From positions 372,001-436,000 of the forward strand of contig NZ_FOFN01000003.1 of the NCBI RefSeq assembly GCF_900111025.1: a stretch of DNA of 64,000 nucleotides. Reading direction: 5' to 3'. How positions within the stretch are numbered: the stretch's first letter is position 1; each line of letters opens with the position of its first letter. Source of the DNA: Hyunsoonleella jejuensis (GTDB lineage Bacteria; Bacteroidota; Bacteroidia; Flavobacteriales; Flavobacteriaceae). This document shows positions 38,593 to 47,709 of this stretch, one piece after another. Made by a program: the position numbers and the translations under genes. The notes beneath the pieces were generated by a model. It did not search any database and was not told the origin of the DNA. It was given only the letters and a program-made list of their open reading frames with translations.

Positions 38593-39241
38593 TAATTTGT
38601 GCTATAATGCTTTCTCCCCCGCGTACCTTTTGGTTTAATTTCACTTTAATTTTGGTGTCTAAGGGTAAAAATAAATCCACACGAGATCCAAATTTTATAA
38701 ATCCGGAATCTGATCCCTGTATAGCTTTATCATCTACTTTAGCATAATTGACAATGCGTTTGGCTAAAGCCCCTGCAATTTGTCGGTAAAGTACTTTGCC
38801 GTATTTAGCGTTATCTACTACCACCGTAGTACGTTCGTTTTCTTCACTTGCTTTTGGATGCCATGCGACAAGATATTTACCAGGGTGATATTTGCTAAAT
38901 ACTACGTTGCCACTAACAGGATACCGTGTAACATGCACATTTAATGGTGACATAAATACGCTCACTTGTAAGCGCTTTTCATTAAAATATTCTTTTTCGA
39001 AAACTTCTTCAATCACTACCACCTTACCATCAACTGGAGATACTACATTACCATCATTTTGTTGGGTATGACGTTTAGGGTTTCTAAAGAATTGTAGAAT
39101 AAGGATTAAAAATATAAGTAATGCAATAAGTATTATTGTTCTTAACCAGAATATAGAAACAAAGCTATCTACTAATAAAAAGCAGCCTACAACTGTGATT
39201 AAGGTGAAGAGTATTATTTTATGGCCTTCTTTATGAAACAT
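38585..39241 (-). CDS. psd: Phosphatidylserine decarboxylase
   Basis: 218-residue short-form phosphatidylserine decarboxylase, making phosphatidylethanolamine at the inner membrane. Two N-terminal membrane segments (about residues 8-50), then VVSPVDGKVV and FMSPLNVHVTRYPV. The self-cleavage site is FGSRVDL (Gly-Ser), where the Ser becomes the pyruvoyl group. It overlaps cdsA by 11 bases and the acyl-CoA-binding gene by 8. Confidence 0.92.
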   Translation of the reverse strand: MFHKEGHKIILFTLITVVGCFLLVDSFVSIFWLRTIILIALLIFLILILQFFRNPKRHTQQNDGNVVSPVDGKVVVIEEVFEKEYFNEKRLQVSVFMSPLNVHVTRYPVSGNVVFSKYHPGKYLVAWHPKASEENERTTVVVDNAKYGKVLYRQIAGALAKRIVNYAKVDDKAIQGSDSGFIKFGSRVDLFLPLDTKIKVKLNQKVRGGESIIAQINE

Positions 39242-40049
39242 AATGTAAAATTCTTAAAAATACGTAAATAAAAGGGGAGGCAAAAATAATACTGTCCAAA
39301 CGGTCCAGCAAACCGCCATGTCCAGGCATAATGGTGCCGCTATCTTTCACCTCGGCCTGACGCTTAAATTTGGATTCTATTAGATCTCCCAATGTTCCAA
39401 AAACAGTAACAATAATAGCCAGCATTAACCAGTTTGTAAAACTTAGTGTATTAGTTAAACTAGCAATAAAATAACTAGCAATACATGAGAAAAACAGTCC
39501 GCCCAAAAACCCTTCTACTGTTTTCTTCGGAGAAATTTTTTCAAATAGTTTTTGTTTGCCAAAATTCTTTCCAATCAAATATGCAAAAGAATCGTTTACC
39601 CATACCAGTATAAATGCACCCAGCAATATTTTTGCACTAAAAACCCTAGCAATCAGAACCAAAAACACAAAACCACTTGAAAGATAAAACGTAGTGATTA
39701 TAAATCGCTTGGTAATAAATAATGGGATAGTTTTTCTAGAAAACAAATCTTTAATCAAGAATAAATCTACAAATATGGTTATTACCACAAGTATCTGTGT
39801 AGCTTCATCTACACCTGTATCAGATTTTATAGCCATTTGCCAATATCCAAAAAAGGCGTACAGGATAGTAAATATAACATAGGGTATTACACTTTTTAAT
39901 TGAATTAGTTTATTGAATTCGAATAGTGATAAAATACCTAGAATAAAAAATAAAATAGTGAAAAGGTGAGGTGTATTTAAACTTAAAGCTACAATTAATA
40001 GTACAACATAGAGCAAACCAGATAGTGAGCGCAATAACATGTCTTTCAT
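39231..40049 (-). CDS. cdsA: Phosphatidate cytidylyltransferase
   Basis: 272-residue integral membrane CdsA, forming CDP-diacylglycerol from phosphatidate and CTP. About eight membrane segments; the CdsA signature appears near the C-terminus (KDSGTIMPGHGGLLDRLDSI) and GKNFGKQKLFEKISPKKTVEG before it. It lies directly upstream of psd, so consecutive steps of phospholipid synthesis are co-expressed. Confidence 0.94.
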   Translation of the reverse strand: MKDMLLRSLSGLLYVVLLIVALSLNTPHLFTILFFILGILSLFEFNKLIQLKSVIPYVIFTILYAFFGYWQMAIKSDTGVDEATQILVVITIFVDLFLIKDLFSRKTIPLFITKRFIITTFYLSSGFVFLVLIARVFSAKILLGAFILVWVNDSFAYLIGKNFGKQKLFEKISPKKTVEGFLGGLFFSCIASYFIASLTNTLSFTNWLMLAIIVTVFGTLGDLIESKFKRQAEVKDSGTIMPGHGGLLDRLDSIIFASPFIYVFLRILHYVS

Positions 40050-40065
40050 TTTTAAAGCTACTTGA

Positions 40066-40674
40066 TTATAAATCCTCCAATAGCAGCAAATATAAGTTTT
40101 TTGCGCTACTACCGTAACTTAAAAAGTCTTTTTCATCACCAGACTTAAAATGTTTTATCGTAGTGATGTTAGTAGGGATGTGTTGTCTGTTTTTTGATTT
40201 TATACCTCGCAGCCCTTCGCCTATATTATCAACAATTTGGCTTGTAGTAGCAAATACGATTACATTGAAAGGTAGCTCAGGCAATTTTTTGGTTGCAATT
40301 TGATTTGAGCTTATCAACAAAGAACCGTCAGTAGCAATAAGGTTCTCACAAGTAGTTAAAAAGTATGTAGCTTTATTAGAGTTTTTTGTGGAATTTACAT
40401 CGAGCGACTTAAACTTTTCCTCAAGATTATTGTCTATGATAAATGCTTGTTTATCTTCCCATGAATTTTCTTGAATGATGTGGTTGAAATTGGAAAATAC
40501 TTCGTTCAAATTATCACAGTATAAGAACTTACCACCATTAGCCTTAAAGTTTATTGTGAACTTCTCGTCTATTGGCAATTTAAGCTCGGGCATGTATTTA
40601 CCACGGTCATCAGACTTTATTTCCTTTTCAGATGGTTTTGATTTTAATCCGAAAATTTTTTTAAAAAGATTCAT
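40066..40674 (-). CDS. LUD domain protein (LutC-like)
   Basis: About 202 residues from ATG 40674 (MNLFKKIFGLKSK); an upstream ATG at 40716 adds 14 residues. It shows a LUD (LutC/YkgG) domain in the C-terminal part: NKATYFLTTCENLIATDGSLLI and LPFNVIVFATTSQIVDNIGEG. LutC proteins take part in lactate oxidation with LutA/LutB, but those are absent here. Instead the gene sits between ftsH and cdsA, an arrangement I believe is common in Flavobacteriia. Actual role unknown. Confidence 0.8.
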   Translation of the reverse strand: MNLFKKIFGLKSKPSEKEIKSDDRGKYMPELKLPIDEKFTINFKANGGKFLYCDNLNEVFSNFNHIIQENSWEDKQAFIIDNNLEEKFKSLDVNSTKNSNKATYFLTTCENLIATDGSLLISSNQIATKKLPELPFNVIVFATTSQIVDNIGEGLRGIKSKNRQHIPTNITTIKHFKSGDEKDFLSYGSSAKNLYLLLLEDL

Positions 40675-40783
40675 TGAGGTATTTGCTATTAACCTTTTAT
40701 AATGTGAGTTTTCCAAATATAAAAAATCTTAAACTATTCCTTAGACTAATTTAAGATTTTTACTAAAAGCTTGTCGGTATTTT

Positions 40784-42721
40784 TTATTTGTCTAAAGTTT
40801 CTCGTTCCTCTTTGTCAAAAGGACGCTTTCCAAAAATCTTTTCTAAGTTATCTTTAAAAATCACCTCTTTCTCTAAAAGTACTTCCGCCAGTTCTGTTAA
40901 TTTATCCTTATTATCCTCTAGCAGCTTAACAGCTCGTTGGTACTGCTTTTCAATAATATCAGATATTTCCTTGTCAATAAGTTCTGCTGTTTTTTCACTA
41001 TAAGGCTTCGTAAAACCATATTCGCTTTGTGAGGAATCATAATACGTTAAGTTTCCAACTTTGTCACTCAAACCGTAAATGGTAACCATGGCTCGCGCTT
41101 GTTTCGTTACTTTTTCTAAATCGCTTAAAGCACCAGTAGAAATTTTATTAAAAATCACTTTTTCCGCTGCACGTCCTCCTAATGCAGCACACATCTCGTC
41201 TAGCATTTGTTCTGGGCGTACAATAAGGCGTTCCTCTGGTAAATACCAAGCTGCTCCTAGCGAACGTCCGCGAGGTACAATAGTAACCTTTACCAAAGGC
41301 GCAGCGTGTTCTAACATCCAGCTTACAGTAGCATGTCCTGCTTCATGGTAAGCAACGGCTTGTTTTTCGCTTGGAGTAATAATTTTGTTTTTCTTTTCTA
41401 GACCGCCAATAATTCTATCTACTGCATCTAAGAAATCTTGCTTATCTACGGCCTTTTTCCCATTTCTAGCAGCAATTAGTGCTGCTTCGTTACAAACGTT
41501 TGCAATGTCTGCTCCAGAGAAACCAGGTGTTTGTTTTGATAGGAAATCGGTATCTAAATCTTTTGTTTTCTTTAAAGGTCTAAGATGTACTTCAAAGATT
41601 TCCTTGCGCTCACGAACATCAGGTAAGTCCACAAAAATCTGCCTATCAAAACGTCCTGCACGCATTAATGCTTTATCTAAAATATCAGCTCTATTTGTGG
41701 CGGCCATCACAATTACATTAGAATTAGTGCCAAAACCATCCATTTCAGTTAATAGTTGATTTAGTGTGTTTTCACGCTCATCATTACTACCAGACATGGC
41801 GTTTTTGCCTCTGGCACGACCAATAGCATCAATTTCATCAATAAAGATAATAGACGGAGACTTTTCTTTAGCTTGTTTAAACAAATCACGAACACGAGAC
41901 GCGCCAACACCAACAAACATCTCAACAAAATCAGATCCTGATAGGGAAAAGAAAGGTACTTTAGCTTCACCTGCAACAGCTCTAGCCAATAAGGTTTTAC
42001 CTGTTCCTGGAGGGCCTACTAGTAATGCGCCTTTTGGAATCTTACCACCAAGTGTGGTATATTTTTCTGGAAACTTAAGGAAATCAACAATCTCCTGAAC
42101 TTCTTCTTTTGCGCCTTCTAATCCAGCAACATCCTTAAATGTTGTTTTTACTTCGGTATTTTGGTCAAATAGTTTCGCCTTCGATTTACCAATATTAAAA
42201 ATTTGTCCTCCGGCACCACCACCAGCACCACCAGACATACGTCTCATAATAAATATCCAAACCGCAATGAGTAAGACAAATGGTAGAATGCCAATTAGAA
42301 AATCGGCTAAATGGTTTTCTTCTGTAATATAAACGGGTTCTAATTCTAAACTTTCCTCCTCAATAATCTCGTTTAATTTATTTTGGAAAATCTCTAACTC
42401 CCCAAATTCAAATCTGTAATTGGGTACTTGTGCCGCAGATAAAGTAAAACTTGTTGGTTTAGATTTTTTATGAACTTCCTTTTGTGCTGCTTCTTTTGTA
42501 AGATAAACTTTTGCCAACCTTCTGTTAACTACTTCAACCTTAGCAACATCTCCATCTCGAACAAACTTGAAAAATTCGGTAGGGTTAGTTGTGTTTCCAG
42601 TATCTATGCCGCTATTGTTAAAAAGGGTAAATACTAAAAATAGTGATAGTATGATACCGTAAATCCAATAAGGACTAAACCTTGGTTTGTTATCTTTTGT
42701 ATTTTTATTGTCTTTTGCCAT
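40784..42721 (-). CDS. ftsH: ATP-dependent zinc metalloprotease FtsH
   Basis: 645-residue membrane-bound AAA protease for quality control of membrane and short-lived proteins. Two membrane segments (about residues 17-36 and 130-152) flank a periplasmic domain. Walker A is GPPGTGKT, Walker [12 protein letters not shown], the SRH motif includes GRFDRQI, and the zinc site is HEAGH (459-463) with a later Asp in [10 protein letters not shown]. It lies seven bases after rsfS in the same operon. Confidence 0.97.
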   Translation of the reverse strand: MAKDNKNTKDNKPRFSPYWIYGIILSLFLVFTLFNNSGIDTGNTTNPTEFFKFVRDGDVAKVEVVNRRLAKVYLTKEAAQKEVHKKSKPTSFTLSAAQVPNYRFEFGELEIFQNKLNEIIEEESLELEPVYITEENHLADFLIGILPFVLLIAVWIFIMRRMSGGAGGGAGGQIFNIGKSKAKLFDQNTEVKTTFKDVAGLEGAKEEVQEIVDFLKFPEKYTTLGGKIPKGALLVGPPGTGKTLLARAVAGEAKVPFFSLSGSDFVEMFVGVGASRVRDLFKQAKEKSPSIIFIDEIDAIGRARGKNAMSGSNDERENTLNQLLTEMDGFGTNSNVIVMAATNRADILDKALMRAGRFDRQIFVDLPDVRERKEIFEVHLRPLKKTKDLDTDFLSKQTPGFSGADIANVCNEAALIAARNGKKAVDKQDFLDAVDRIIGGLEKKNKIITPSEKQAVAYHEAGHATVSWMLEHAAPLVKVTIVPRGRSLGAAWYLPEERLIVRPEQMLDEMCAALGGRAAEKVIFNKISTGALSDLEKVTKQARAMVTIYGLSDKVGNLTYYDSSQSEYGFTKPYSEKTAELIDKEISDIIEKQYQRAVKLLEDNKDKLTELAEVLLEKEVIFKDNLEKIFGKRPFDKEERETLDK

Positions 42722-42728
42722 GTGTGTT

Positions 42729-43100
42729 TTAGTAACTCGTTTCTATAACTGTTGTTTTTGCATCTCCCCAAAGGCTCTCGATATCATAATATTCCCTAGT
42801 ATGTTTTTGAAACACATGTACAGCAATATTTACATAGTCTAATAATACCCATTCAGCATTCTCCGCACCTTCAACATGCCACGGATGATCCTTAAGTTCT
42901 TTGCTTACCTTTTTTTGAATGGAATTAACTATGGCGTTAACTTGAGTATTTGAAGTACCTTCACATATTATAAAATAATCGCAAACTGTATTTTCAATTT
43001 CCCTAAGGTCTAAAATACTGATTTCCTTACCTTTTACATCTTCAATTCCACTAATTATAACTGATATTAACTGATCTGCGCTTATTTTTTCTTTCGCCAT
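42729..43100 (-). CDS. rsfS: Ribosomal silencing factor RsfS
   Basis: 123-residue RsfS (Iojap) protein, which binds ribosomal protein uL14 and blocks subunit joining. Conserved DYFIICEGTSNTQVNAI and WHVEGAENAEWVLLDYVNI are visible. First gene of the ftsH-cdsA-psd operon; a TAACTTTG -7 box lies 20 bases upstream. Divergent from birA. Confidence 0.95.
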   Translation of the reverse strand: MAKEKISADQLISVIISGIEDVKGKEISILDLREIENTVCDYFIICEGTSNTQVNAIVNSIQKKVSKELKDHPWHVEGAENAEWVLLDYVNIAVHVFQKHTREYYDIESLWGDAKTTVIETSY

Positions 43101-43119
43101 TAATTTTATTTAATTTGTG

Positions 43120-43127
43120 CAAAGTTA
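43120..43127 (-). promoter_or_regulatory. -7 promoter box of the rsfS-ftsH operon
   Basis: TAACTTTG on the minus strand fits TAnnTTTG and ends 19 bases before the rsfS ATG. No clear -33 TTG. Confidence 0.4.
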
Positions 43128-43192
43128 TTATTTTTTTAGTTCTTTATCCTTTAAATTTTTATAAGATTTTAAACAAGAAAAATAACCTCTAT

Positions 43193-43924
43193 ATGCCTAT
43201 AATCAAACTTAATGCCATTGACTCTACCAATACATTTTTAAAGGAAATGATTAATTCTCAAAACGTTGAGAATTTTACAGTGGTTACTACAAAACATCAA
43301 ACAAAAGGGAAGGGGCAAATGGGTGCACAATGGACATCTGAACCATCAAAAAACCTTATGTTTAGTGTGTTTGTTGATGTTAAAAAAATAAAACTGGAAT
43401 ATCCTTTTTATATAAGTATGGTAACGGCTTTGGCAGTAAGACAGAGTTTAAATTCATTCTTAATACCACAACTTTTTATTAAATGGCCTAACGACATTTT
43501 GTCACAAAACAAGAAAATATGTGGTATTTTAATTGAAAATGTCATGAAACAGTCTAAAGTATATGCTTCAATAATCGGTGTAGGATTAAATGTAAATCAA
43601 ATGGATTTTAAAAATTTGCCCAATGCTTCTTCATTAAAACAAATAACGGGGCGTGTTTTTGATATCGATGCACTTTTGGATGTTATTATTTCAAATCTGA
43701 AATTATATGTGGAAAAATTGCAAAACGGGCGTTTCTTAGAAGTAAAAGAAGCATACGAATCGTTTTTATTCAGAAAAAACAAGCCCTCTACATTTAAAGA
43801 TGCAAAGGGCAATATATTTTCAGGCTATATAAAATCTGTAAAGGAATCGGGTGATTTAGAGGTGCTTTTAGAGGATAATATCACAAAAGCTTTCGCTTTG
43901 AAGGATATTACTTTAATGTATTAA
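43193..43924 (+). CDS. birA: Biotin--[acetyl-CoA-carboxylase] ligase
   Basis: About 243 residues from ATG 43193 (MPIIKLNAIDSTNTFLKEM); the frame is open upstream to 43115, but the added 26 residues are unlike the family. Biotinylates carboxylase subunits. Motifs: STNTFLKE, KGKGQMGAQW (biotinyl-AMP loop; GRGRxGxxW-like), IKWPNDIL and KICGILIENV. No N-terminal DNA-binding domain, so it is not a repressor. Ends overlapping a convergent SRPBCC gene by four bases. Confidence 0.92.
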   Translation: MPIIKLNAIDSTNTFLKEMINSQNVENFTVVTTKHQTKGKGQMGAQWTSEPSKNLMFSVFVDVKKIKLEYPFYISMVTALAVRQSLNSFLIPQLFIKWPNDILSQNKKICGILIENVMKQSKVYASIIGVGLNVNQMDFKNLPNASSLKQITGRVFDIDALLDVIISNLKLYVEKLQNGRFLEVKEAYESFLFRKNKPSTFKDAKGNIFSGYIKSVKESGDLEVLLEDNITKAFALKDITLMY

Positions 43925-44316
43925 AGGGCTTTAGGTAAATTGGTGGCTAAAGTTTCTATAAATTTTGAAATGGGGCCTTTCACCATCATCGCCATCATTG
44001 GATTAAAATCGCCATTAAACTGAAGTTGTACATCACTACTAGCATTTTCACTTTCAGTAATAATTGCAGTTAGGGCGAAATCTATTTTTCCACCAGCAGC
44101 ACCAAATACAATTTTATTAGGTGGTATTACTTCTTTCTTTTTTAGAATAATTTCTGGCATACCCTTTAAGGCAAATAAAAATTTGTCGTCCCCCAAAACT
44201 TCAAACTTACTAATGTTTTCAGGCATTAAGGCTTCAAAATTTTTGATGTCGGATATAAAGTTGAAAGTATCTTGAGGTGTTTTGGACACGCTTACTTTTG
44301 GAGATTCTAAATTCAT
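43921..44316 (-). CDS. SRPBCC superfamily protein
   Basis: 131-residue START/Bet v1-like (SRPBCC) protein. Pattern FNFISDIKNFEALMPENISKF at the N-terminus and a C-terminal helix GPISKFIETLATNL after the beta-sheet region are typical. A small-hydrophobic-ligand binding fold; ligand unknown. It lies after pyrE on the same strand with about 115 bases between, so it may be its own unit. Confidence 0.8.
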   Translation of the reverse strand: MNLESPKVSVSKTPQDTFNFISDIKNFEALMPENISKFEVLGDDKFLFALKGMPEIILKKKEVIPPNKIVFGAAGGKIDFALTAIITESENASSDVQLQFNGDFNPMMAMMVKGPISKFIETLATNLPKAL

Positions 44317-44432
44317 AATTAATGTTGAGTTGTTTTTTGTTAAGTTGTTTAGTTGTTTTTTGTAAGCCGTTCAGTCGTTTTTGCGTGTTTCAACTAAAAA
44401 GCTAAACAACTTCATAACGCCTTATCACCATA

Positions 44433-45077
44433 TCAAATAGCGTTCCATTCGCTAGGATTAGAGTTCCATGCCGTTAATAACTCTAATTCGCTTTCTGTAA
44501 TGTAATTGGTGTGTAAGGCTTGTTCTAAAAGGCTTTCGTAATTTCCTAATGTGTGCAACGTAACCTTTTCTTTTTCAAAGTTTTCTTGTGAAACTTCAAA
44601 TCCGTATGTAAAAATGGCAACCATACCTTTTACGTTAATACCACCATCGCGTAAGGCTTTAACAGCATTTAAACTACTTTTACCAGTACTTATTAAATCT
44701 TCAACTACCACCACATTTTGTCCTTTTTCGATAAAACCCTCAATTTGATTTTTTCTACCATGACCTTTCGCATCTGGTCTTACATAAATAAAAGGCAAGT
44801 TTAGGTATTCCGCTACCAACATACCAATACCAATAGCTCCAGTAGCTACACCCGCAATGGCATCTGGTTTCCCATATTGCCGTTCAATATGTTTGGCCAT
44901 GGTTTCTCGAATATAATTACGAATGGGAGGAAATGAAAGGATAATTCTATTATCACAATAAATAGGTGATTTCCAGCCTGAGGCCCAAGTGAACGGTTCT
45001 TTTGGGCTTAGTTTTATGGCGTTTACCTGCAATAAAACTTCTGCTGTTTTTTTGGCGATGTCTTTGTTAAAAATCAT
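44433..45077 (-). CDS. pyrE: Orotate phosphoribosyltransferase
   Basis: 214-residue OPRTase of de novo pyrimidine synthesis (orotate + PRPP to OMP). PRPP-binding motif VVVVEDLISTGKSS (about residues 117-130) and the orotate loop IYVRPDAKGHGRKNQIEG are clear. A TAATTTTG -7 box ends only four bases before the ATG, suggesting a leaderless transcript. Divergent from the Nudix gene. Confidence 0.96.
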   Translation of the reverse strand: MIFNKDIAKKTAEVLLQVNAIKLSPKEPFTWASGWKSPIYCDNRIILSFPPIRNYIRETMAKHIERQYGKPDAIAGVATGAIGIGMLVAEYLNLPFIYVRPDAKGHGRKNQIEGFIEKGQNVVVVEDLISTGKSSLNAVKALRDGGINVKGMVAIFTYGFEVSQENFEKEKVTLHTLGNYESLLEQALHTNYITESELELLTAWNSNPSEWNAI

Positions 45078-45081
45078 AACG

Positions 45082-45089
45082 CAAAATTA
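45082..45089 (-). promoter_or_regulatory. -7 promoter box directly before pyrE
   Basis: TAATTTTG on the minus strand ends four bases before the pyrE start codon; transcription would begin at or just inside the ATG. Confidence 0.4.
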
Positions 45090-45209
45090 AACATATATTT
45101 AGGATAACATAATCCGTTTTTTAAGGAATAAATAATTTTTTTCAACAATGGTTAGTTTGTTCTTAAAAATGATATTTTTACCACCGAGAAAAAAACAATA
45201 ACCTCTTTT

Positions 45210-45794
45210 ATGTATAAAATATTTGTTGGAGATAAACCTATTATTCTAGCTACAGAGCCTAAAGAGAAAAAAGGGGTAAAAAACTACAAGCTTAAAACGG
45301 TCGTGCTTCGCAACGTTATAAGGAAGTTGAACAACAGCTCTATTAAAGAAGCAAGATTAGTACATAAAAACGAAGAGAAACTACTTAAAAGATTTTTAAA
45401 AAAGGCACCGGTTGTTATTGCTGGAGGGGGAAAAGTGTACAACAAACAAGGTAAAGTGCTCTTTATTTTTAGAAATGGAAAATGGGACTTGCCTAAAGGG
45501 AAAATTGAAAAAAAAGAAAGTATTGAGGAAACCGCTATTAGGGAAGTAGAGGAGGAAACCGGTGTAAAAGGTTTAAAAATTACAAAGCCTTTAGAAACCA
45601 CCTACCATATTTTTAAAAGACGCGGACGCTATAGAATAAAAATCACATATTGGTTTGAGATGGAAACATCTTTTGATGGTAAATTATATCCCCAAGAAAA
45701 AGAAGGTATTACTAAAGTAAAATGGCTTGGAAAAAAGAAAACCAAAAAAGCCATGGAAAATTCTTATGCTAATATTAAAATTCTAATTGACTAG
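45210..45794 (+). CDS. Nudix hydrolase
   Basis: 194-residue Nudix protein. The Nudix box begins GKIEKKESIEETAIREVEEE (about residues 98-117) and continues TG; it is preceded by VIAGGGKVYNKQGKVLFIF. The ~65-residue N-terminal extension is Lys-rich and lacks known motifs. Substrate (a nucleoside diphosphate derivative) not predictable. It is convergent with the M14 peptidase gene three bases away. Confidence 0.88.
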   Translation: MYKIFVGDKPIILATEPKEKKGVKNYKLKTVVLRNVIRKLNNSSIKEARLVHKNEEKLLKRFLKKAPVVIAGGGKVYNKQGKVLFIFRNGKWDLPKGKIEKKESIEETAIREVEEETGVKGLKITKPLETTYHIFKRRGRYRIKITYWFEMETSFDGKLYPQEKEGITKVKWLGKKKTKKAMENSYANIKILID

Positions 45795-45797
45795 CTT

Positions 45798-47531
45798 TTA
45801 GTGCAGCCTAAACACAGGATATTGTAAATGTGCAGTTTCGTAATACTCACTTTGTTTATGTAACCAATCCAACTGTGCATACCAATTGTTTTTAAAAGCA
45901 GTTATGGTTTTTTTTCGATGTTCAAACGCTTCTTTCAGCTTATCGTTGTTTTGTAATAATTCAAATGCTTTATCTTCCCAAACATAGGGCGAGAAACCTT
46001 CTTTTTGCTGCAGAATAGCATCAAAGAAATTCCAATTAAAAAACGAATCGGGTGCTTGTGGTTCCAAGGTTTCCATTAAATATCTAAATGCATATTGATT
46101 TGTTTTAACGATATAATCTCCTTGACGAAATTTAACTTGCTTTTGAGCTGAAGTAACCTTGGTGTTATAATGTTGATAATGCCCTTCGTAAGGTGCGTTT
46201 CGGGTTTCATAAGCATCAATGCGATAACTTTCAACATTTAGAATAGTGTCTTTTGCCAAAGTCTGCATTTCAACGTCATTCAGCTTTAATAAGTCAATCA
46301 CATTATGCCATCCCTGTGGGATAACATAAGCGTTAGGTATGTTAACCTTCAATTTTGGCTTAAAGTAGTTTTGATAGGTGACGTTCTTTATAAAAGGTTT
46401 TGTTCTATCGTATTTTAATCGATTAAAGCCTGTGGTTTTACTAGTTACAATATCTGCTTCATACCCTTTAAATTTTAACGTTGAAGCATGTGTAGTATCA
46501 ATTTCCCAATCTAAAGTGTAGTGTTGGTTTTTGTGTATTAATAGTCGCATTTCTTTTCGTAGGTTTTTGATATTTTCGGAGTCAGCATCTACAATTTCAA
46601 TCATGCTCTTTAATAGCTCATAAGTACCTTCAACCCTTTGTTTGTATGGCTTTAGCATGTGCGTTTCTACCATCATCCCTAAAGTATTAAACAACGTAGT
46701 GTAACCAGTTGAATATCTGGGATAGTCCATAAATTGAGAAAACCCATTTTCTGGAACACTATTAAAAACATTAACATAAGGTGTAATATCCCAGTCTTTT
46801 TCCTTGAGTTTTTGCTCTAGATGGGGCATCATTTCAGTATGCAAATAATTGCCCAATTTATCTCCCAATTTGTTATGTTGCGTAAATAAATGTGTTAATG
46901 TATACTGATAATCGGCACCATTGCTTACATGATTGTCTATAAACACATCAGGTTGCACCAAATGAAAAATACGGGCAAAGGTTTTTGCGTTTTTGGTGTC
47001 ACATTTTATAAAATCCCTGTTTAAATCGTAATTCCGGGCATTTCCTCTAAACCCATATGCTTTTGGGCCATTTTGATTGGTTCTGGTCGTAGCATTTCTG
47101 TTTAAGCTTCCACCGACATTGTAAATAGGAATTGTGGCAACTACTACATGTTTAGGGAATTCAATCGTTCCTTGAACCAAATCTCTAAATAACAGCATTG
47201 TAGCATCTATACCATCAGATTCGCCAGGGTGAATACCATTGTTTATGAGTAAAATACGTTTGGTTTCCCTTATTATTTTATAATCGAATTCGTTATCAGG
47301 GTTTAAAGTGACTAAATGCAACGGTTTGCCAGAATCTGTTGCTCCTATCGATTCTACTGAGATTTCAGGATAAGCCTCGGCTAATTCAGAATAGAAACTT
47401 ATAACTTCTTCATAAGTAGCAGTTTCTTGTCCATCAGATGTTTCAAAAGGTGTTTCAAAAGAGTAGTCTGACTTTTTTTTGGAGGATTCACAGGAAACTA
47501 ACAACAGCAATAGTAAGATAATTTTTCTCAT
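45798..47531 (-). CDS. M14 family zinc carboxypeptidase, lipoprotein
   Basis: 577-residue exported lipoprotein (lipobox LLVSC, Cys14) with an M14 metallocarboxypeptidase domain at about residues 35-330. Zinc ligands His101 and Glu104 are in HPGESDG; the third His is in FIDNHVSNGAD, near residue 200. NARNYDLNRDF is the usual Asn-Arg substrate pocket. The C-terminal ~250 residues form a separate accessory region. Monocistronic. Digests peptides outside the cytoplasm; specificity unknown. Confidence 0.9.
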   Translation of the reverse strand: MRKIILLLLLLVSCESSKKKSDYSFETPFETSDGQETATYEEVISFYSELAEAYPEISVESIGATDSGKPLHLVTLNPDNEFDYKIIRETKRILLINNGIHPGESDGIDATMLLFRDLVQGTIEFPKHVVVATIPIYNVGGSLNRNATTRTNQNGPKAYGFRGNARNYDLNRDFIKCDTKNAKTFARIFHLVQPDVFIDNHVSNGADYQYTLTHLFTQHNKLGDKLGNYLHTEMMPHLEQKLKEKDWDITPYVNVFNSVPENGFSQFMDYPRYSTGYTTLFNTLGMMVETHMLKPYKQRVEGTYELLKSMIEIVDADSENIKNLRKEMRLLIHKNQHYTLDWEIDTTHASTLKFKGYEADIVTSKTTGFNRLKYDRTKPFIKNVTYQNYFKPKLKVNIPNAYVIPQGWHNVIDLLKLNDVEMQTLAKDTILNVESYRIDAYETRNAPYEGHYQHYNTKVTSAQKQVKFRQGDYIVKTNQYAFRYLMETLEPQAPDSFFNWNFFDAILQQKEGFSPYVWEDKAFELLQNNDKLKEAFEHRKKTITAFKNNWYAQLDWLHKQSEYYETAHLQYPVFRLH

Positions 47532-47709
47532 AGCTTAACTTTAAAAGCTAAAATTACGACAATTTAGAATGATGACTTCATAAGAAAAGTACAGAAACAC
47601 TACTAATATTGTAACTCATGGAGTTTTAAATGTTTAAAATGCAATTAGTAGTGCCAATTCTTGCTCATGCTGTTTTAAACTGTAAATTTGCACCTTCAAA
47701 AAACTACCC

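Noticed and set aside
44328-44367. T-rich near-tandem duplication upstream of the SRPBCC gene (AGTTGTTTTTTGT units)
   Set aside because: Low-complexity slippage is the simplest explanation; no hairpin or gene-like structure.
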